Both the position numbers and the translations under genes were made by a program. A model generated the notes under the pieces. That model ran no database searches and was not told the origin of the DNA. It worked only from the letters and a program-made list of their open reading frames with translations. DNA of 64,000 bases from Mesorhabditis belari (Eukaryota; Nematoda; Chromadorea; Rhabditida; Rhabditidae): NCBI GenBank assembly GCA_958450365.1, contig CAUEEP010000884.1, positions 620,001 through 684,000 on the forward strand. The letters are read 5' to 3'. Positions 1-10,000 of the stretch are shown here, piece by piece; within the stretch, counting starts at the first letter, position 1; each line of letters begins with the position of its first letter.

Positions 1-17
1 TATAAAAGTATTATGTG

Positions 18-232
18 CACGTGTGGCTGACTGGTTAAGTGTCTTTTATCTTAATCGGAAGGTCGAGGGTTCGAACCCCACATGCGACATGGTCACCCCC
101 TTCGGATTTCCTTTCCCTTCGGGTTGAGAGGTTTTCTGGAGGGCAGTCTGGTGGTTGTGGCCCCAGTTCTTTAAAGTGACAAGCCACTCCTTCATCGTCA
201 TCTTCCCTTCACCACCAAAAAAAGCTATTTAG
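18..232 (+). repeat. tRNA-derived SINE-like unit
   Basis: An A-box-like TGGCTGACTGG and a perfect B box GGTTCGAACCC lie 37 bases apart, with a partly pairing acceptor stem (18-24 with 80-86, one mismatch). The T stem does not close properly, so it is not a clean tRNA. A non-tRNA body follows, ending in CACCACC and a short A run. Confidence 0.45.
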
Positions 233-799
233 TTCCCCATTGAGCTTAGGGTTAGGGAGCCGTCTGTCATGACGTGGGTTAAGTTAAGATATAGCCTAGT
301 ATTGTGTGTGTCGTTGTATTGTGATTGATATATTTCGTGTATGCGATAAATTCACAACTGGTAGCCCCAGTCGGTATTTTTTTTTAAAGTGTAAAAACTT
401 AAACTTAAACTTAAACTTAAACTTTAAACAAACTTTAAACAAACTTTTTAAAGTTTCGTTTTTAAGAAATTCCAGTCAAACTTTTTGCGAGAACTTTCTT
501 TCCAACCTAATAATTTGGAAGGGACCTTTATCAGGTTAGAACCGCAAAGCTTTGTGCTAGCCCGCTTAGGTAACTGCTTAATTCAAAAGAAAGCTTAGCT
601 CAAAATTTAGGTGTTTGATCATATTTTTGAACAAAGTATTTATTTTTAAAGCAAAAATATGGCAACTCAGATACATTTTACTTTAAATATCTTAAACTTT
701 AAAGTTTATAGTTTAAAGTTTAAAGTTTATAATTAAAGTTAAAGTCTAAAGTTAAAGTAATTATTTGGTGCTGATTCTGTCAAGCAGCTTATTTTCTTC
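233..799. other. Gene-free AT-rich stretch with short iterated TTTAAAGTTTA motifs
   Basis: No coding exon is visible. Runs of CTTAAA (about 396-425) and AAGTTTAAAGTTTA-type units (about 690-760) are simple repeats. The minus-strand 3'UTR of the modular-repeat gene lies at the right end. Confidence 0.5.
639..644 (-). terminator. Polyadenylation signal AATAAA of the modular-repeat gene
   Basis: AATAAA on the minus strand about 155 bases past the TAA at 800. It supports reading exon 10 through to the TAA as the last exon rather than splicing onwards. Confidence 0.45.
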
Positions 800-1025
800 T
801 TATTTTGTTTGAATCTCCTTTTTCTCTGAATTTCTAACCTCTAATCGTTTCCTTCGAAACGCGTCCGTTCGCTTTTGATTGTAGACGCGCTTCTGATCGT
901 TTGACATGGCATGATATCTAATAAATTAAATGATATTTATTATATTAATTTACTACATTAATCAAATAAAAAGTGATAGTTGAAATCAAATAAAAAGTGA
1001 TAGCCTAAGCCTGAGCCTGAGCCTA

Positions 1026-1074
<49 letters not shown>

Positions 1075-4000
1075 CCTGAGCCTGAGCCTGAGCCTGAGCC
1101 TGGGCCTGAGCCTGAGCCTGAGCCTGAGCCTGACCCTGAGCCTAAGCACAAACTGGTAAGAAACTCACTTTCTTTGTACAAAAGAAAAAAGAAATTAATG
1201 ATCTAGTTTGCTTTCCGACCCGCTTATTTTGAAACATTCAAATTTGAAAAGCATTTCACCTAATTACAGTTTCAAATCTTTCCCTTACGACTTCAAATTC
1301 ACAGTAGAAACAAAAATATTTTATACTTTATCAATAAATAAAGTTACTAATCATTTTGAAAGTTTAGTTTAAGCTTTTAAACTTTAAAATCTATTCTAAA
1401 GTCTCTAAAGATCGATTACAAATCCAGATTAACTTGTATGTTTCAAGATAAAGTAAATGGACGAAAGGTAACGCAACAATTTCTGAATCAGCCTCAAAGA
1501 ATTCTTTTAAATTAAAGCAGTAGCCTGCTAGGGCTGCTAAAATTCTATTAAAGCATTGTCTATTAAAGCATTCTCTATTAAAGCATTCTCTATTAAAGTA
1601 GTAGCTTGCTAAGCCTGCTAGCATTGCTAAAAACTACCGTAGCCTGGCCGCCTCAGCTTTCTTCTTGTTCTGTACTTTGATGTGCTCGGTGACGATCTCG
1701 TCATCTTTATTATCATCTCCAGTCAACATATTGCTTGCCTGAAAGGGGAAATTTGTAAATTGATTTGTAAATATTCATTCGTGAAAGCAAATCTAGGTTT
1801 ATAACGAAGGTATACTCGGTTCTAACTAGTCTATACTCGGTTCTAACTAGTCTATACTCGGTTCTAACTAGTCGATACTCGGTTCTAACTATTTCTAACA
1901 ATATTTAAAGAACATCGTAACAAAATTGAGTTTCAACTCTCATTGGCTGCCAAATTTGAAACCGCTTTTTCAATTCAATTCAATTTTCGAATTCAAAACT
2001 TGCTCAAGGTTCAATTAATTCTCTCAGTATCAGAAAAAAGCGGGTCAATTACGATAGTTTTTTGAAAATAATGCCTTTCAGAAAACGAATTCATCAATAA
2101 AAAAAACTCGAGATGTTTCTGGCTTTTATGCAAATTGCAAATTGCTAATTGCTAATTGCAAATTGCTAATTGCTAATTGCAAATTGCAAATTGCAAATGC
2201 AAATTTATAAAATTTCAAAATCCCATTCAAATCTCGACCCTGCATTGCGCGAAAGCTTTCTCTTGTTCCCTCCGTTTTCTTCTCTCATTCGATTCAGCTT
2301 TTTGCTCTGGCGTCATTCGTTGGTATCTGTAAACGTGAAAAAGTGCGTTTTAAGTCTAAAATCTTCATAATTTTAAAGTCAGTCAAAATTCGAAAGTAAA
2401 AGTCTTGCCAAAAATGCTTACTGTTTCAAAATGAACAGGTTTTTAGGTAAAGATTTTTCGTAATCAATTTCGTAAACAAGCTCTCATTTTTTGGTTTCCT
2501 TACCCTTAAACTAAATCTTAACGGTATTGTAAAGTTTAATTCCAAATCTTTTACTCAGATCAACAATAGTATATAGGAAATGAAAAGGATTCAAAATCAG
2601 CTGACAAAACTGAATATCTTAGCTTCATATGGAGAATTTGAAGATATTCAGTCTATTGGTTGATCTTAGTCTATTCAAGCATACTCTAGAGTGTTCCGTT
2701 TCCTATAATATGGGTAATTCAGAAAAGCTACCCGAACCTTTCTCTCAGATTTTGTCTCAGATCTCTCAGATTTTGTCTAGTAAACGTCATTTTGATCTTA
2801 TAGAAATCACATTTTGAATAGAATTGGATCAAAGTTAAGTAAAACCGACAATCTGGAAGAAAGATTGCGATAGCTTTTCATAGCTTTTCCAAATCCTTTT
2901 AGAAAACGCGAAAACGCAGAAACACAGTATGCATAAATAAAAGTATTCAATAGATCGACTGAATATCTTTTCAAGTTAGCTAAAGATATCTGGGTTGGTG
3001 AATTGAAAACTGCCGGACTTTGAACTAAAATTTATTCAACATAAAACCATCAATTCATTCCAAATAATTTCCATTATTATTTCCATCATTATTCACGACT
3101 TCTGCCCATTTTACAGGCAATTTGTGGATTCCTTTTTCGTAGTAGGATTTTGGTTTGTGTGTGAGACAAGTGTGAGACTCAAAAATGGAGGACTGGAGGA
3201 CTGGAGACTGGAGACAAAAATGGAGGAGTGGAAATGAAGGAATGTCCCAGTTTGAGCACTTTCTTCAAAAGAAACCCATTTTGGTGTCAATAGAAAAGTT
3301 GTAGAGAATCAAAAATTAGGCTTATAGCCAAATTTCCAAAAAGATACACTTAGTAGTTTCGCTTAAAAGGCAAGTTTTGTGAAAATTTGGCATTTCTTGA
3401 AAACCAGTTTTTGAATAGTTTTGAAAATTTGGATATAAGCTTGATTTTTGATTCTCTACAACTTTTCCATTGACACCAAAATGGGTTTCTTTTGAAGAAA
3501 GTGCTCAAACTGGGACATTCCTTCATTTTTGAGTCTCCAGTCCTCCATTTTTGAGTCTCACACTTGTCTCACACACAAACCAAAATCCTACTACGAAAGA
3601 GGAATCCACAAATTGCTTGTAAAATGAGCAGAATTCGTCAATAATAATGGAAATAATAATGGAAATTATTTGGAATGAATTGATGGTTTTATGTTGAATA
3701 AATTTTGGTTCAAAGTCCGGCAGTTTTCAATTGACCAACCCAATATTTAGCTTTGACCACTAAATGCTTTCACTCCAGGATACTGTAATGAGCAAAGACG
3801 CTGGAATTTCACTTTACAATACCTTTAAATACCGTAATCTTTTTTATTAGAAGTTTATTTGATACCAGAATTTTAGAATTTATGTAAAGAAAAATAGATT
3901 GATTAGAAATTGTTGAGTTTTTGCGTTCACAAAAAGCTTGTTTCAAATTCGTTAAACTTTAGTGTTAATTGGCTGGCCTAATTTTGACTTGATTACGTTT

Positions 4001-7000
4001 CAAAGCCCTTTTCTAATAAAAAAATGTACGGTATTTTCCCTATGAATATATTTTTAATATAAATAATATAAAATTACTTCTTTTTGTTTTGATACCTAAG
4101 CCTTGCCGCCTCGGCCCATCGGGCCCGGCGTCTTTTTTCACGCAATTGCTCGGTGATATCGGGATCTTCCTAGAAAAAAAACAAACAATTGATGAGGAAA
4201 ATAAAGTCTATTTTGGGAGTGGGACAAATGCGACCCTTTTTTTTGCGCACCCGGACATTTGCGCACATTTTTTTCCGCACCTTGCCCATTAGCGCACCTT
4301 TTTTCGCGTTTTAAGCTCTAAAAGCTCTAAAAAAGCTCTAAAAAGCTAATATTAACCAATTTCTATTCCAAATGTTGTTTTCCTAGTTAATTTGATGGTG
4401 TCGAATTAGAAATTTTGATATAGCAGAGCGTGTGGAACCAATTTGTGGAAGGCAAAACGGCTAGATCAAATTACAGAAAATTGTCGATTTTTCTCTTTGC
4501 ATAACTCCGTCCGTTTGTTTCCACAAGCTCTGATATGTCAAAATTTCGATTCTACGCCCTAAAATTACCTAGAAAAACAACTTTTGGAATAGAAATTGGT
4601 TAATATTAGCTTTTTAGAGCTTTTAGAGCTTAAAACGCGAAAAAAGGTGCGCTAATGGGCTAAGTGCGGAAAAAAAAGGTGCGCAAATGTCCGGGTGGGC
4701 AAAAAAAAGGTCGCATTTGTCCCACTCCCGTCTATTTTATATATTTTAGATTTTAGATTTTAAGACATTCAATAATTATCTAGATTAGCTTTAAGATATA
4801 AAAACAATTGGTACAAATGGATCTATCTCCCCGCCACTCAAAATGGATAGCATTAAGAATGCGCTGTGATCTGATCTCTGATCTTTAATGAAACAATTTT
4901 TACTGTTGAAGTTGCTTACAAACCACAAAACCATTATCAACTGATACTCCCAAATCAAAAGAAAAACCAGTGCACTAAAACCAATTTTTAGATGTACTAA
5001 AAGTGTCTATAAACAGTAAAAAGCTACAGGGTTCCTGGAAAAAGGAAAAGATGAAAAATTTGATAATGCTCAAGAGATTGATGAGATTCTAGAGATTCTA
5101 GAGATTCTTAATTGGCTCAGGAAAAAATTGAAACGAAAAATTCGGGCAACCCTTTTCGGAGAACCCTTTTCTCCGAAAGGATTGATGATTTGTGGTGGAG
5201 TCAAAGGGAAAGTCGCCACCGACATCGACGTTCATCGAAAAAAACGTTCAAATCAACGCCCAAGTCTATCAAAATGAGGTTCTCAATAGTTAAATTCAAA
5301 TTTTTGAATCGAGGGGATAATCCATCTGTACCAAACAATTCAATAAACTATGAAAACACATCTATCTATCTGATTCGAACCTTGATAAACGTGAAACATC
5401 AATTTTAAAGCATAAAACTCTATCAACTATCAATTTCTTTCTCTCTTAGCTAATCCGTTTTCTAAAAGAAATCCATTTTCAGACAAACTACCGTAATCTG
5501 TCATTCTGTCTGTCAGTTTTCATTTAATTAACCCAATAACGCAAGTTTTCATTTAATTTGTATCATTAAATGAGCCATTTGATTCCGCTCATCAAATGAG
5601 ACCAAAATTAACCTATCGGATGAGTTACCGGATCGATTACAATAGTATTTGAAAAAAGATTTCATTTAGAAAACCCATTTAAGCAAGAGGGAAACTACTG
5701 TAATGAAGAAAATCTCAGGATTTATTGTACTTGTCTCCTAGTCGGGGGTTAAAGGTTCGATCCCGGCGGCTAGAAAGATTCGTTCTTTTTCCCATTATGG
5801 GTTTTTTCTTAACAACATTTAGGCAATTGGCGTAATTAGGGGTAGAAATTTCCTCCGTTGTGTTGTAATTCATTATTCGTGTCGAATAAATATACCGTAT
5901 TCTCTCTAATAGAGGTGCACTCTTTAATAGTATTGCGGTCCAGGAGGGGGTTCAAAAAATAGTAGTGCACCCTCAAAAATTTGAATTTCTGTTTGCTTCT
6001 TTTTCATCTAAACCTTTTTGACTTTATGTTTATGTGACATTCTAAAGCTATTCAAGCAAGCAAAAGTGAGGCTTTTTTTATTCATTTATTAACTATTCTT
6101 CACATAAAAAAGTTAGCAAAAAAATTGTTGTGCAAAAGTGCAAAAACATCTTTTTGTTGTTTGTCAAGACACAAAATAGGAACTGTATCGGAATCTTATT
6201 GGAACCGTATTGGAACTGTATTGGAACCGTATTGGAACCGTATTGGAACCGTATTAGATCAAAATAGGAACCGTATTGGAACCGTATCGGATCAAAATAG
6301 GAACCGTATTGGAACCGTATCGGATCAAAATAGGAACCGTATTGGAACCGTATTAGACCAAAATAGGAACGTATTGGAACCGTATTAGATCAAAATAGGA
6401 ACCGTATTGGAACCGTATCGGATCAAAATAGGAACCGTATTGGAACCGTATTAGACCAAAATAGGAACTAGGCCCACAACTGTATCTCAAAAGGAGCCAA
6501 AGGAGTACGTGAAAGAAATTGCAAGAATTTTTGGAATAAAGTTTATATCTGTCTTACTTTAGTAAATGATAAAACTCTTTAATAGTACTGCACTCTCTTA
6601 TAGTATTGCGGTCCAGGAGGGGGCTCAAAAAATAGTAGTGCGCACTACTATTAGAGAGAATACGGTACTTTTTTTTGTCAAATCTTTCTTTTTACTTATC
6701 AAAATTGATGTTTCAAGTTTATTGATATTAAAAGTAAATCGGAAAAGTCAATTTTTTTTTCTTAAATCTTTCTCAAACTCAAATGTTTCCCAAAATTTTC
6801 ACCTGAATATCATTTGTTTGCCTCAGAATATCTTCTAATTGTTCCATTTCTTTTTCCCGTTGTCTCTTTCTTCTTTGTGCTTCGGTGCGGCGAGCGTTTA
6901 GCTCTTTCTTTTTGTCGGCTGACAAAGCATGGTATCTGAAAATGGAAATGGAAACAGTTCAAATGGTAAAATTACTTTTTTTTGTTTGTTTGTTTGTTTG

Positions 7001-10000
7001 TTTCTTTCTTTCTTTCTTCTTCCCCCTTATCTTTCCCTCTTTCTTCTGGCGAGAAGCTCAGTGGTCAGTGGCAAGAAGCTCTAACCACATAACTCAGTGG
7101 TTAGAGCATTTGACCGTAAATCAAAATACCGGAAAGATCGAAAAAAAACTATTCTCTTACTCACAAGGGAAGATCAACTACCTGAGCCGGTCAAATGCTA
7201 TGTTCGACTCAGAATTTTATGCTGATTCCGAACATATACTCCGTTTTTGCTAAATGACAATCTGCTAGGAGTTATAAGCGTCTAAAGTTTTGTTAGACTT
7301 CAAAATGTGGTCTTAGTGGACTCCTTGTGGGAGCCGAATCGATGCAGCCGTGGCCGACTAGTAGAGTGTTCGTTTCCAGAGCGAGACCTCACAAGTTCGA
7401 TCCCCACTTTGGATTTTTTTCTGCTTTTTTTTAAGAAGTGCAAGAAACCCAAAGTGGGGACCGAACTTGTGAGGTCTCGCTTTGGAAACGAACGCTCTAC
7501 TAGCCCTCTACTAGTTCGCTCGCTCTACTAGTCCGCTCGGCCACGACTGCACAAAAACTGGTTCAATCCCCTCCATGAAAATCTTTCTTTGCCATTCTTT
7601 ATGCCGGAAATCATTCTTTAATTTACTTTATTACTATTAAATCATTTTAATATTACGTTATTACCAAAAAAAGCTTTAGAAAACTTCTGTTTTCCAAAAC
7701 GTTTCCCAAAACGTTTCCCATTTCTTCTACCGTAATCTTGTCTCTATTTTTATGCGATCTATCGACTTTTAGCATTCTGTGAGGGTTCATAAAGAATATC
7801 GAAAGATATAAAAAGTAGATAGATTGAAAAATAGAAAGAAAATTAGGTAGAAAGAGAAAGAGGATACGTTTTAGAAAACATTTAAGTTCAGAAGTTTTCT
7901 AAAGCTTTTCTGGTAATAAAGGTTCAGTAGGAGGTTCACAAAAGTCGCTTTATGGAAAATTGACTATTCTAAATATTCTAGCTTTACTTATGAGGAGAGA
8001 CTTGCTTTTTTTGAACTAAAAACTTTACAGCATCGTCGCTTTGTCATTGATTTAGTCGAAACTTTCAAAATCCTCCGTAGTAAACAGATTAGCCCTTTGT
8101 TTATAGACTTTTTCAAATTTAAACCGCGGTCAGGGCCCAGAAGTGGCTCATTCCTTTTGCAAATTCCCTTTGCTTCCAATGCCTCTTTATCAAATTCATT
8201 TCCCGTTAGAGCCGCTAGATTATGGAACTTGCTCCCAAACGACATACGAGAAATTCAGTCGCTTTTCATATTCAAGAAACGTATCGATGCTTTAGATCTA
8301 GTGGCTCTTTGCCGTAAGTAATTGGCTTATTGATTTCAGTATGTATTGTATGATTAAGTATCACTGTGCATTTCTCTATGATTTCTTTCACTTTATCGTT
8401 TGAATAAAGTATTATTATAAAGTAATATTAAAATAATTTAATAGTAATAAAGTAAATTAAAGAATTAAAGAAAACACAGAAATGTCAATTTCTTTGTTTA
8501 AACTGTGACAAAGGCAAGCTTTCGATTTTTAGACGAATTTCGAAAAGTAAATTCAAGAAAAATAATATCCGCAAGTACTCCTCACCTCAAACGAGCCGCT
8601 TCTGCTTGTCGCTCTTTCTTCGCGCGCTCCTTTTCGGTCAACTCAGGCATGCCGCCCATTTTAGCGACCACGGTTTTGACGGTGGTGCCGCCTGGACCCG
8701 GTTGGGTCACATATTGAATCTAAAGAAAACTAGTATAAGCTTTTATTCAACTAATTCAGCCAATCAAACATATTGAGCCAATATTGAAACAAATTCCATT
8801 GAAACTCTATCCTAAACTGCCTGTTAACTTGCCTGAAGTTCTGTTATAGAACTTCAAATTCTTAACTTAAACATAAGCTCTTGAAAGTCAACCAATTTTT
8901 GAATGAATTTTGTGGAGAAATCAATGTGGAGAGATTATTTTGTGGAGTGATCATGTTGGGCAATAAAAGGAAATAAACGTTTTTAATGGCTCCAGTTTAC
9001 TATTCAAATAATTACTATTCAAAAAAAAAAATTAGCAAACAGTTTAAGCTTTCGAAATTTATAAGTTAAATTTTTACAAGTTTCATCTATGATCGAGTGA
9101 ATTTATTTAAATTATTATTCAAGTTTAAAAGTTTAAATTATTATTAAAGTTCTTTAAGCTCAAAATTTCAACACAAGGAGCGCTAGAGGCTCTCGAATTT
9201 TGAAGAGATTTAAGTTTTAAAGAGATCGAGATTTAAAGTTCTATAGAATTGCTAATTTTAAGTTTCTGAGTAAAGTATTGAAGTAAAATAAGCAGTAAAT
9301 TCTAAAAGAGTTTTTATGGGGAATGGTTAACTCTAGGCGGAGCTAGGTACTAGAGAAAAAGTGGCTGTAATTCTTCTAATTCTAATGTAACCCTTCTAAT
9401 TTTAATGTAATTCTTCTTCTTGAAGTTAAAGAGAAGAAATTTGGAGTTATTTTGAGACATTTTACTCAATTTCTCAATTTCTCAACACGATTAAGGTTCA
9501 CATCTTTTAAAACCTTTTGAAACCTTTTGAAACCTTTAAAATGACTATCAAGATTGAACGTTTTTAATGACTCTTTTAAAATGACTCTTGAAATCTCTTT
9601 TTAAAATGTATTGGTGCCTTTTAGTGTACAATTTGGCGTATTCACTTTACATCTCTGTCTCTTTGACCGCTTTTCTCTATTAAAAATTGTTCAGAGAAGC
9701 TTTTCAATACAAAAATAGCGTCTCAAATTACTTAATAACATTATACTTAACTGTTTTGGCTGAACTGGTATAACGAAAATTTAAGTTGATGTGAAGTTCC
9801 TTTTGGAGAAGCAGGGAAAAAGGAGTATTTTCAATTTCTCAACACGATTAAGGTTCAAATCTTTTAAAACCTTTTGAAACCTTTAAAATGACTATCAGAA
9901 TTGAATGTTTTTAATGACTCTTTTAAAATGGCTCTTGAAATCTCTTTTTTAAATGTATTGGTACCTTTTAGTGCCCAATTTGGCTAATTTGGCTTATTTA

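Larger units (their letters stand above)
7612..8470. repeat. Foldback enclosing a MITE and a LINE fragment
   Basis: About 60 bases at 7612-7671 (TTTACTTTATTACTATTAAA...) are the reverse complement of 8403-8470. Inside, a second inverted pair (7663-7690 with 7885-7914, AAGCTTTAGAAAACTTCTG) brackets a MITE2 copy. A LINE 3' end follows. Confidence 0.65.

Noticed and set aside
18..90. Functional tRNA gene
   Set aside because: A and B boxes are present, but the T stem and anticodon arm do not pair properly, so it is listed as SINE-like.
958..1149. Gly-Ser-rich minus-strand ORF
   Set aside because: Translation of the telomere-like hexamer array.
8097..8245. Minus-strand ORF at 7988-8245
   Set aside because: Antisense shadow of the LINE reverse transcriptase tail, which has clear family motifs on the plus strand.
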